Assembly: GCA_028708195.1 (NCBI GenBank)
Contig: JAQVZK010000098.1
Span: forward strand, 1 to 8,044
Source of the DNA: Desulfovibrio sp.
Lineage (GTDB): Bacteria > Desulfobacterota > Desulfovibrionia > Desulfovibrionales > Desulfovibrionaceae
Reading direction: 5' to 3'
Length of the DNA stretch: 8,044 bases
The notes under the pieces were generated by a model. That model saw nothing but the letters and a program-made list of their open reading frames with translations, was not told where the DNA came from and did no database searches. The number at the start of each line of letters is the position of its first letter. Position 1 is the stretch's first letter. Of the stretch, positions 1 through 5,972 are shown piece after piece. The translations under genes and the position numbers were made by a program.

Positions 1-39
1 GAGAAGGCAGTGTGTTTGTATTCATGATGTCACGCTTGC

Positions 40-68
40 AAAAAGGCGAAGGGCCATATGGCCTATGC
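40..68 (-). terminator. Possible weak terminator after rdgB
   Basis: The rdgB stop codon lies at the edge of a 12-bp perfect palindrome, GGCCATATGGCC (52-63). On the minus strand this is followed within a few bases by CTTCGCC and a run of five T. A 4-bp AGGC/GCCT stem closing directly onto the T run is an alternative fold. The stem is short, so termination is uncertain, but the position just after a stop codon fits. The remaining bases, 1-39, show no gene that I can support. Confidence 0.35.
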
Positions 69-692
69 ATCCATGAAGGCCTGCCATTTGTCCAGCAGCG
101 CGCGCAGGGCGTTGCCCCGGTGGCTGCGGGCGGTTTTTTTCTCTCTGGTCAACTGCGCGGCGCTTTTGCCGATATGCGCGTCAAAAAATACCGGGTCATA
201 GCCAAAGCCGTTCTGGCCGCGTGGCGTGGTGAGCAGGCTGCCCTCCCAGGTGCCGCGCACAACCATCTCCGCGCCGTCTGGCCGAACGCAGGCCATGCTG
301 CTCACAAAGCGGCAGCCTCGCTTGCCCTCGGGAACGTCAGCCAGTTCGTGCAAAAGCTTGCGTATGTTGCGGGCATCGCGGCTTTCGTCGGGCAGGCTTT
401 CCCAGTCGTCGGAATAACGGGCCGAATATACGCCGGGTCTGCCGTCAAGGGCGTCCACTTCAAGGCCCGAATCATCAGCAATGCTTATGAGCCCTGTGAG
501 GCGGGTCACCTCACGGGCCTTGATGCAGGCGTTTTCTTCAAAAGTGACGCCAGTTTCATCAATTTCGCCGATGTCGGGAAAAGACTCCAGCCCCAGAACC
601 TCCACGCCAAATTTTGCCAGAGGGTCAGCCAGTTCGCGCACCTTGCCAGCATTGTGGGTGGCAAGGACAATACGGATGGGCTTTGTGCTCAT
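63..692 (-). CDS. rdgB: RdgB/HAM1 non-canonical purine NTP pyrophosphatase
   Basis: Predicted to hydrolyse dITP, XTP and related deaminated purine nucleotides to monophosphate and pyrophosphate, keeping inosine and xanthine out of DNA and RNA. It is cytosolic. The 209-residue protein is close to the usual length of about 200. It carries the family landmarks in order: the N-terminal phosphate-binding THNAGK (12-17), IADDSGLEVDAL (71-82) with the acidic pair D73/D74 that holds the expected catalytic aspartate, GRPGVYSARYS (84-94), GFGYDPVF (162-169) and SHRGNAL (190-196). I chose the ATG at 692 because a good AAGGAG (702-707) lies 9 nt upstream and the family begins at this point. An upstream in-frame start at 731 would add 13 residues unlike the family. 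It follows the EamA gene by 35 bp on the same strand, so the two are probably cotranscribed. The identification is secure. Confidence 0.95.
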   Translation of the reverse strand: MSTKPIRIVLATHNAGKVRELADPLAKFGVEVLGLESFPDIGEIDETGVTFEENACIKAREVTRLTGLISIADDSGLEVDALDGRPGVYSARYSDDWESLPDESRDARNIRKLLHELADVPEGKRGCRFVSSMACVRPDGAEMVVRGTWEGSLLTTPRGQNGFGYDPVFFDAHIGKSAAQLTREKKTARSHRGNALRALLDKWQAFMDA

Positions 693-701
693 ATATGGGT
701 G

Positions 702-707
702 CTCCTT
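702..707 (-). promoter_or_regulatory. Ribosome binding site of rdgB
   Basis: AAGGAG on the minus strand, 9 nt before the ATG at 692. It decides the start of rdgB in favour of the shorter protein. It lies in the 35-bp gap after the EamA gene, so rdgB can initiate independently of translation of the upstream gene. Confidence 0.8.
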
Positions 708-727
708 GGCGCTCGCGCCGCCTGAAT

Positions 728-1633
728 TCAATGTGTCTTGTGCCGATGGGGCATCACCACTGTGGCCACTATGATGCCGCTGATCACCAGTGCGCCGCCC
801 AATATTTGGGCCGGGGCCACGGTTTCGCCAAGAACGGCCATAGCGGCCATGCCAGCGAACACGGGCAGACTGTAATAGACCATGCCCGCACGCACAGGCC
901 CGATGCGGTCAATGGCCACAGTCCACAACCAGAAGGACAGGGCCGAACAGCCCACCCCTGTATAGAGCACGCCTATAACCACCGGCGTGGACAAATGGGG
1001 CCGGGGCAGCATGATGGCTTCAATGACCGTGAAAGGCAGAGAAAACAGCAGTCCCAGGGTAAAGGTGGCCAGGCTGAAGCCCATAGCCGAAATTTCGGGG
1101 CTGCGCTGGCGGATAAACAGGGAGTACAAACCGAAACACAGCACACCCCCCAGGGCCCAAAGGTCGCCCTCGTTGAAGCGCAGGTGCGCGAGCCTGTCCC
1201 AGTCACCCCGGCTGACAAGTATGGTTACCCCGGCCAGCACCACAAGCACGCCCGCCAGACGGCGCGGCGAGATAGGCTCGCCATAAAGCACGCGCGAAAG
1301 AATAAGAATAACCACAGGGGCCGTGGGCACAAGCAGGGCCATATTGATGCTTTCTGTAGTCTGGCCTGCCTTATATATGAAGGTATTAAGCAATGTTACG
1401 CCAAGAAGAGCCAGCAGCGAAAGGGCACCCCAGTTCTTCTTGATGGCGGGCCAGTCGGTGCGCCAGTGCTTTGGCGCAAAAGGCAGCAGAATGATAAGGG
1501 CGATAAGCCAGCGCCAAAAATTGCACTGCCACGGGGGGATGAGCCCGGCGACGGCTCTGGCCACCACAAAATTGCCAGACCAGATGATGACGGCAAGAAG
1601 TGCGCAGGAATAGCCCGTTACGGTTTTTTGCAT
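728..1633 (-). CDS. EamA/DMT-family transporter, 10 TM
   Basis: Inner-membrane protein of the drug/metabolite transporter superfamily with the usual size (301 residues) and two-fold repeat. The first EamA domain spans about residues 8-140 and the second about 156-293, each with about five hydrophobic segments. The family's Gly-Glu-Pro before the last helix of the first repeat is at 118-120 (GEP), and the matching Gly-Glu of the second repeat is at 269-270. Near the N-terminus, IIWSGNFVVAR (16-26) is a typical first-helix motif. The ATG at 1633 fits the family start; the reading frame stays open upstream to 1795, but only from a TTG and with residues unlike the family. No strong Shine-Dalgarno precedes 1633, which leaves room for coupling to a small upstream ORF (1618-1749). 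Members export amino acids, nucleotides or other small metabolites. The substrate cannot be read from this sequence. It is probably cotranscribed with rdgB. Confidence 0.9.
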   Translation of the reverse strand: MQKTVTGYSCALLAVIIWSGNFVVARAVAGLIPPWQCNFWRWLIALIILLPFAPKHWRTDWPAIKKNWGALSLLALLGVTLLNTFIYKAGQTTESINMALLVPTAPVVILILSRVLYGEPISPRRLAGVLVVLAGVTILVSRGDWDRLAHLRFNEGDLWALGGVLCFGLYSLFIRQRSPEISAMGFSLATFTLGLLFSLPFTVIEAIMLPRPHLSTPVVIGVLYTGVGCSALSFWLWTVAIDRIGPVRAGMVYYSLPVFAGMAAMAVLGETVAPAQILGGALVISGIIVATVVMPHRHKTH

Positions 1634-1749
1634 GACTGAATCCAGAGCAGGCTGGTGAATCCGGTAGAGATGATGGCGGCCGCAAGCCGTCGTAGCAGGA
1701 TAGTATAGGGCATATGTCTGCCAATGGCAAAGGTGGGGCTGTGCATCAT
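1618..1749 (-). CDS. Possible small upstream ORF, one hydrophobic segment
   Basis: A 43-codon ORF in the leader of the EamA gene, from the first of two adjacent ATGs (1749 and 1746) to a TAA at 1618-1620. It runs through the transporter's start codon in another frame and overlaps that gene by 16 nt. The peptide has a basic stretch (LLRR), then a hydrophobic run of about 15 residues (AAAIISTGFTSLLWI), and ends in SCKKP. It could be a small membrane protein or a leader peptide whose translation delivers ribosomes to the weak EamA start. Against it, I see no convincing ribosome binding site and the length is within chance for GC-rich DNA. I do not recognise a family. Confidence 0.22.
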   Translation of the reverse strand: MMHSPTFAIGRHMPYTILLRRLAAAIISTGFTSLLWIQSCKKP

Positions 1750-1794
1750 CACGGCCAGGCGCTTTTGCAGAGGCGGCGTATATAAAGATTTTCA

Positions 1795-1803
1795 ATTATA
1801 TCA
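1795..1803 (-). promoter_or_regulatory. Extended -10 promoter for EamA-rdgB
   Basis: The minus strand reads TGATATAAT, a consensus -10 hexamer (TATAAT) with the TGn extension directly upstream. No good -35 hexamer is found 16-18 bp further up, which is acceptable for an extended -10 promoter. Transcription would start near 1788 and give a leader of about 155 nt before the ATG at 1633. This is inferred from sequence alone. Confidence 0.45.
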
Positions 1804-1834
1804 GCATGTTCTATTTGCCTGTGCGCCGTGACTC

Positions 1835-1863
1835 TTTCCTTTTTTACAGCAAGGGCGTACAAT
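1835..1863 (+). promoter_or_regulatory. Weak candidate promoter for the neuB operon
   Basis: TACAAT at 1858-1863 matches the -10 consensus at five of six positions. The hexamer 17 bp upstream (TTTCCT, 1835-1840) matches TTGACA poorly. The placement fits, since transcription would start about 25 nt before the neuB start. The poor -35 may mean that an activator or another sigma factor is used, or that the true promoter lies elsewhere in the gap. Confidence 0.25.
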
Positions 1864-1884
1864 AATGTCTTAAACTTCACTCGT

Positions 1885-1890
1885 AAGGAA
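1885..1890 (+). promoter_or_regulatory. Ribosome binding site of neuB
   Basis: AAGGAA sits 6 nt before the ATG at 1897 but directly abuts the ATG at 1891. Spacing therefore selects 1897 (MKLTDIF) as the start and rules out the longer frame opening at 1828. Confidence 0.7.
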
Positions 1891-1896
1891 ATGAGC

Positions 1897-2967
1897 ATGA
1901 AACTCACGGATATATTTGCTGTACCCACCCCGGAAACGCGCATTCCCGTGCCCTACGTTATTGCCGAAGCCGGTGTGAACCACGAGGGCAGTATGGACAT
2001 TGCCCGCAGGCTTATTGACGAAGCTGCGGAGGGCGGCGCGCAGGCCATCAAATTTCAGACATACAAGGCGGGCACCCTGGCGTCCAAGGATTCTCCGGCC
2101 TATTGGGATACCAGCAAAGAACCGACCCAAAGCCAGTACGAGCTGTTCAAGAGGCACGACTCTTTTTGGAAGAACGAGTTTGAAGCTCTGAAAAAACACT
2201 GCGATGCTGCGGGCATAGCCTTCATGTCCACGCCCTTTGACGTTGAGTCCGCCCATTTTCTCAACGATCTCATGGACGTGTTCAAAATTTCCTCGTCGGA
2301 TATCACCAACAAGCCCTTCATCCGCATCTTGTGCGATTTTGGCAAGCCCATCCTGCTTTCTACAGGTGCGGCCCATTTGCACGAAATTGCCGAGGCGGTG
2401 GAGTGGATTGAAGAAAAAGGCAACAAACTTGCCCTGTTGCACTGCGTGCTCAACTACCCCACGGCTGACGAGCATGCGGCTCTTGGCATGATTCCCGCGC
2501 TCAAGCGGCACTTCCCGCAGCACGCCATAGGCTATTCCGACCATACCTTGCCCAAGGATATGCATACGCTTGAAACGGCCACGCTGCTGGGCGCGCGCCT
2601 GCTGGAAAAGCACTTTACCCACGACAAGTCCTTGCCCGGCAATGATCACTATCATGCTATGGACAAGCACGACCTGCGGCACTTTTTTGAACGCCTTGCC
2701 GGTACTCTTGCCAGTGTGGGCGACATGACCCTGCGTGCCCTGCCAGAAGAAGAGCCCGCCCGCCGTCATGCCCGCCGCTCGCTGGTGACGGCCCGCGCCG
2801 TGCCAACTGGCACGGTGATCAGCGCTGCCGACCTGACCTGGAAGCGCCCGGCCCACGGTATTTCACCACGCAATTACGACGAGGTTATTGGTATGCGCGC
2901 ACGGCATGATCTGGTTGAAGACACTGTGCTGCACTGGTCTGATCTGGATTGCGGCGACAGGGCCTGA
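1897..2967 (+). CDS. neuB: NeuB-family nonulosonic (sialic) acid synthase
   Basis: Predicted to condense phosphoenolpyruvate with a six-carbon amino sugar (ManNAc or a diacetamido-trideoxy hexose) to make a nine-carbon acidic sugar: Neu5Ac, legionaminate or pseudaminate. The 356-residue protein has the full two-domain layout. A TIM-barrel synthase domain spans about 18-275, with IAEAGVNHEG (22-31, expected catalytic Glu24), KFQTYK (52-57), KISSSDITN (130-138), STGAA (155-159), GYSDHT (212-217) and EKHFTHDKSLPG (237-248). A C-terminal SAF/antifreeze-like domain spans about 293-352, with RRSLVTAR and KRPAHGISPRNYDEVIG. H216 and H239 correspond to the two metal-binding histidines known from meningococcal NeuB. 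It departs from common NeuB/PseI proteins after LPG, reading NDHYHAMDKHDL in place of the usual DH-x-SLEP type segment. Which sugar it makes cannot be decided here. It is the first gene of a tight operon and no other pathway gene is visible. Confidence 0.88.
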   Translation: MKLTDIFAVPTPETRIPVPYVIAEAGVNHEGSMDIARRLIDEAAEGGAQAIKFQTYKAGTLASKDSPAYWDTSKEPTQSQYELFKRHDSFWKNEFEALKKHCDAAGIAFMSTPFDVESAHFLNDLMDVFKISSSDITNKPFIRILCDFGKPILLSTGAAHLHEIAEAVEWIEEKGNKLALLHCVLNYPTADEHAALGMIPALKRHFPQHAIGYSDHTLPKDMHTLETATLLGARLLEKHFTHDKSLPGNDHYHAMDKHDLRHFFERLAGTLASVGDMTLRALPEEEPARRHARRSLVTARAVPTGTVISAADLTWKRPAHGISPRNYDEVIGMRARHDLVEDTVLHWSDLDCGDRA

Positions 2968-2969
2968 CC

Positions 2970-4703
2970 ATGAGCCAGGGAAGCAGCATACTCGTTCTTG
3001 GGCGCATGCCCCGTGATGCGGAACCAGAGACCCACCGTCCTGCCGGGCCGTGGTGCTTTGCAGAGCAGGAGGAGTTTTTTCCCTCCTGGGACAAACGTTT
3101 TGCTTTTCCGCCCGAACCGCTGGTTGCGGTGCACGCTCTCGAGCATGCCTGCAAATGCGCGCAAGCCCTGTGCGCAGACAGCATCGCGCCTTTGGCCGCG
3201 TACCTGTGCTCTCACAGTGACGACCTGCCCGCTGCCTACTGGGAAACCCTGTTGGCTCCCTGGACCATCAACATGTCCACGCAGATCACTGAGCGCTGGA
3301 GCCGCGTCAAGGCCATAGCCGACGCGTGGCGCGATGAAGCCATTCATGTGCCCCTTCTGCCCCGCGACTGTCACTTTACCTTCTGGACAGAACCGGACTT
3401 CACCCTGCACGGCGCACTTGGGCACTCTTTTAATCACTGGCTTTTCTCCCGTCTTTTTGAGGCGCTCTTTCAGGATGGCTGGCCTGAAAAATGGACGTGG
3501 GAATATTTGTCGCCAGTACGGCGTGAATACGGGTCAGATCAGCACCCAAGCGGCAAGGCCCGGCTGCGTCACATGGCCCGCAAGGCCATGCTGTGCCTGC
3601 CTTTTCCCAAGCTCAAGGGGCTCAGTTGGAAACAAAGCCTGCGTTTTTCGCTGTCGCTTTTGCACAAAAGCCAGGGGCCGGATCACTCCCAGGCTCTGTC
3701 CTCCTATGGCAAGGCTGCCACAGGTATAGACACGGGCCTGCCGGAATGCCTGGACCTGATGTCCGTATTCCGGGCTGGTATGCCCCGGTCCCTGCGTCGG
3801 TTGCGGCACCCGCAAAGTCTGGGTACCGGTCTGCTGGCCCCCAGGTTGCGAGTGGCCAGCGTGCTGGCTTATGAAGATGCCGAGTACAGGCAAAAGCTGG
3901 CAATCTGGCGCGGGCGCGGGCACAGGCTCATGTATGTGCAGCACGGCGGCAATTACGGGCAGGTGCGCTGCACCTGCGATACGGCTATGGTGGAGTATGC
4001 GCAGCACGCCTTTGCCACTTGGGGCTGGAGCGAACACGGCAGCAGCCGGGGCAACTTTATGCCTTTGCCCTATCCGCAACTGGCCCGAATCAAGAAGCGC
4101 TGGCATGGGCAAGACAGCTACAACCTGTTGCTTGTCGGAACAGAAATGCCCGCCTATGGCTACAGGCTGGATGCCCACCCGACACCCCTGCAACTGGTGG
4201 ATTACCGGCGCGATAAGCTGCGTTTTTTTGAAGCTATGGGGCGTGCGCTACAGGGCTGTTCACAGTACCGACCCTACTTTTCGCTGCCCGGCTCCCTTCG
4301 CGATGCGGACTGGCTGCTGGAGCGTATGCCGCATGTGAGGCTGGCCACTGGCCCCCTGCAACCCCAGATACTTTCCTGCCGTCTGCTGGTGGTAGACCAT
4401 AACTGCACTACCACCCTTGAGGGCTTGGTGGCCAACGTGCCCACCATATTGTTCTGGAGGCGTGAGGTCTGGCCCGTTACCCCGCAAAGTGACGCCCTGC
4501 TGGATGTACTGACCAGGGCGGGCATATTGTTTGCCACGCCCGAGGAGGCCGCCGCCAAGGTGGCAGAAGTATGGGACGACCCGCGCGCATGGTGGAGCCG
4601 CACAGCCGTGCAGGACGCCAGGCGCGCCTTTTGCGCCCTGCAGGCCTTAACGGTCAAGGGCAATGAAAACCATTATTGGATCCAAACGCTGAAGAGTCTG
4701 TAA
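2970..4703 (+). CDS. LIC12162-family putative transferase
   Basis: A 577-residue protein resembling the LIC12162 putative transferase family, which is known from surface-glycan loci in Leptospira and some other Gram-negatives. The evidence is recalled motif similarity: AAYWETLLAPW (88-98) in the N-terminal half, MYVQHGGNYGQ (321-331), FATWGWSEHG (348-357) and a C-terminal segment, VVDHNCTTTLEGLVANVPTI (474-493), then ILFW, a WPVTP turn and RAGILFATPEEAAAKV (516-531) ending in WDDPRAWW. The last part looks like the donor-binding half of a GT-B glycosyltransferase, where a conserved Thr/Glu segment precedes the sugar-nucleotide site. No signal peptide or membrane helix is seen, so it is probably cytoplasmic. 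The ATG at 2970 lies 2 nt after the neuB stop, which implies translational coupling; a start at 2949 would overlap neuB. Next to neuB, it may transfer or modify a nonulosonic acid. No biochemical activity of the family is known to me. Confidence 0.72.
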   Translation: MSQGSSILVLGRMPRDAEPETHRPAGPWCFAEQEEFFPSWDKRFAFPPEPLVAVHALEHACKCAQALCADSIAPLAAYLCSHSDDLPAAYWETLLAPWTINMSTQITERWSRVKAIADAWRDEAIHVPLLPRDCHFTFWTEPDFTLHGALGHSFNHWLFSRLFEALFQDGWPEKWTWEYLSPVRREYGSDQHPSGKARLRHMARKAMLCLPFPKLKGLSWKQSLRFSLSLLHKSQGPDHSQALSSYGKAATGIDTGLPECLDLMSVFRAGMPRSLRRLRHPQSLGTGLLAPRLRVASVLAYEDAEYRQKLAIWRGRGHRLMYVQHGGNYGQVRCTCDTAMVEYAQHAFATWGWSEHGSSRGNFMPLPYPQLARIKKRWHGQDSYNLLLVGTEMPAYGYRLDAHPTPLQLVDYRRDKLRFFEAMGRALQGCSQYRPYFSLPGSLRDADWLLERMPHVRLATGPLQPQILSCRLLVVDHNCTTTLEGLVANVPTILFWRREVWPVTPQSDALLDVLTRAGILFATPEEAAAKVAEVWDDPRAWWSRTAVQDARRAFCALQALTVKGNENHYWIQTLKSL

Positions 4704-4706
4704 CAC

Positions 4707-5750
4707 ATGCAAATTCGTGTATCTGCCTTAGTTTTATTGGTGGCCCTGTGCCTTTCGCCCTTGTTATTGCCTCAGGGGACGGCCTGTGCCGATGATGGAG
4801 AAAGCCTGCGCCAAGTGCAGACCGCCTTGAACAAAAATGATTTTGACGAAGCCGTGCGCCTGCTCAAGCCCCTTGTGGACAGCGGCAATGCCGAAGCTCT
4901 TTATGTTATGGGCCGTCTTATTATGGACGGCAAGGGCGTGAAGAAAAACCGCACCCGCGCGGCGGAGTTTTTTCGCCTGGCAGCGGATAAGGGCGACATA
5001 AGCGCCATGAATTCTTGGGCCACGGCCCTGGTTTCTGGCGACGGCGTGCCCCGCAATTACCGTGAGGCCGCCCGCTGGTTCCGCAAAGCGGCAGAACAGG
5101 GGCTGGCAATGGCCCAGTACAACCTTGGCTACCTGTATGCCTACGGGCGCGGGGTCAACAAGGACGAGAACGCCGCCATCGACTGGTATAGCCGTGCCGC
5201 CAATCAGGGGCTGGCTTCAGCCCAGTATTCCCTCGGCTGGACCTACCTGAACAGCGCCGGAGAAAACCAGAGTGACACCAAGGCCGCCCACTGGTTTGAA
5301 AAGGCTGCCGAGCAGGACCACGCCAAGGCGCAGAACAATCTGGCCTTCATGTATGCCGAAGGGCGCGGCTACGCGCAGGACCCGGCAAAGGCTCTGCAAT
5401 GGTATACGCGTGCCGCCGAGCAAGGCTACGCAGAAGCACAGTATAACCTGGGCTTTATGTATGAGCAGGGGCGCGGTGTGCCGCAGGATTACAATCAGGC
5501 TGTGGACTGGTACCGCAAGGCTGCGGAGCAGAATGAATCCGCCGCCCAGTACAGCCTGGGGTTGATGTATGATCAGGGCACAGGCGTGCCGCGCAACCTC
5601 AGTGAGGCGAACCGTTGGTATAGCCTTGCTGCCAGGAATGGCGACCCGGATGCAAAGGCTGTTGTGCGTGCTCAGAATAACAAGCCCCAGCCTGTCCGAA
5701 AGGGGCCGACGCAGAGCAAGCAGAAGAAGAAAGATAAAAAACAGCAGTAG
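4707..5750 (+). CDS. Exported Sel1-repeat (SLR/TPR-like) protein
   Basis: A 347-residue protein with an N-terminal signal peptide (basic MQIR, hydrophobic core about 5-22, probable cleavage after TACA at residue 28), so it is likely periplasmic. A cysteine lies at residue 27, but GTAC is a poor lipobox. The mature part has seven consecutive 36-residue Sel1-like repeats from about 61 to 312. They follow the pattern A-x-AQYNLG-x-MY-x-G-x-GV-x-x-D-x-x-x-A-x-x-WYRKAAEQG. The fourth is degenerate, with LNSAGENQSD replacing the Gly-rich turn. A lysine-rich tail follows (about 330-347). Sel1 arrays form alpha-solenoids that bind proteins and have no enzymatic role of their own. The start is 3 nt after the upstream stop, so it belongs to the neuB operon. 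Its partner is unknown; scaffolding of envelope or glycan assembly is an inference from position only. Confidence 0.88.
   Translation: MQIRVSALVLLVALCLSPLLLPQGTACADDGESLRQVQTALNKNDFDEAVRLLKPLVDSGNAEALYVMGRLIMDGKGVKKNRTRAAEFFRLAADKGDISAMNSWATALVSGDGVPRNYREAARWFRKAAEQGLAMAQYNLGYLYAYGRGVNKDENAAIDWYSRAANQGLASAQYSLGWTYLNSAGENQSDTKAAHWFEKAAEQDHAKAQNNLAFMYAEGRGYAQDPAKALQWYTRAAEQGYAEAQYNLGFMYEQGRGVPQDYNQAVDWYRKAAEQNESAAQYSLGLMYDQGTGVPRNLSEANRWYSLAARNGDPDAKAVVRAQNNKPQPVRKGPTQSKQKKKDKKQQ
4887..5642 (+). repeat. Seven degenerate 108-bp Sel1 repeat units
   Basis: Seven in-frame units of 36 codons inside the Sel1 protein (residues about 61-312). They are conserved as protein (AQYNLG, GRGV, WYRKAAEQG) but diverged as DNA. 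This is the usual picture for an old solenoid array, not a recent expansion. Confidence 0.75.
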
Positions 5751-5806
5751 GGTTTACCATAACTGGTTGAACGTGTCTGTTTTTACGATGATTTTTTGAG
5801 TATATT

Positions 5807-5839
5807 GAAGCCCGTATCGAAATGATGCGGGTTTCTTTT
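5807..5839 (+). terminator. Rho-independent terminator of the neuB operon
   Basis: On the plus strand GAAGCCCGTAT (5807-5817) pairs with ATGCGGGTTTC (5825-5835), an 11-bp stem with two G-T wobbles around a 7-nt loop. TTTTC follows. It lies 57 bp after the Sel1 stop and is the expected end of the neuB transcript. Confidence 0.75.
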
Positions 5840-5843
5840 CAAA

Positions 5844-5884
5844 AGATCAGGCCCGCCCATACTTGGTATGGGCGGGCCTGATCT
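5844..5884 (-). terminator. Perfect 19-bp hairpin, terminator of the coo operon
   Basis: A perfect inverted repeat: 19-bp arms at 5844-5862 and 5866-5884 around a 3-nt loop. The core is GC-rich (GCCCGCCC/GGGCGGGC). Read on the minus strand it is followed by TTTTG, giving a U tract, and it lies 19 bp beyond the cooF stop. On the plus strand no T run follows, so there it could act only as a backstop behind the neuB operon terminator 4 bp away. Confidence 0.85.
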
Positions 5885-5903
5885 ATGTATGTTCGAGGGC
5901 GGC

Positions 5904-5972
5904 TTATTTTTTGCCGCTCTTCTTGGTTTTCTTGCTGGTCTTGGCAACGGGCTTTTTTGCAACGGGCTTTTT
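5904..5972 (-). other. Lysine-rich C-terminal tail of CooF
   Basis: Residues 302-323 contain 11 lysines in 22 positions, with a doubled KKPVA motif followed by [12 protein letters not shown]. The stretch resembles the basic tails of bacterial histone H1-like proteins or the AlgP type and is not expected in a ferredoxin. It should be disordered and strongly positive at cell pH. Confidence 0.85.

Larger units (their letters stand above)
1634..1896. other. Divergent intergenic region
   Basis: This 263-bp gap separates the EamA-rdgB transcript (minus) from the neuB operon (plus). It is the largest stretch without a confirmed gene. It contains an AT-rich core at about 1778-1800, an extended -10 promoter for the minus strand, a weaker plus-strand promoter candidate, and the neuB ribosome binding site. 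The minus-strand leader holds a small possible ORF, a GGCGGC/GCCGTC stem around a GCGGCCGC palindrome (near 1676-1692), and a TGCC/GGCA dyad (near 1719-1729). Neither dyad is followed by a T run, so neither looks like a terminator. Confidence 0.7.

Noticed and set aside
12..725. Plus-strand 237-codon frame opposite rdgB
   Set aside because: Low-information Ala/Gly/His composition, no RBS, and fully antisense to a secure housekeeping gene.
614..1639. Plus-strand 341-codon frame opposite the EamA gene
   Set aside because: His/Gln/Gly-rich composition typical of antisense to membrane-protein codons; no domain. The minus strand encodes a clear 10-TM transporter.
1870..2856. Minus-strand 328-codon frame opposite neuB
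   Set aside because: No recognisable motif, and it lies entirely opposite the well-conserved NeuB and SAF domains.
4887..5642. Sel1 array as a recent DNA expansion
   Set aside because: The 108-bp units are conserved only as protein and differ widely as DNA, so the array is old.
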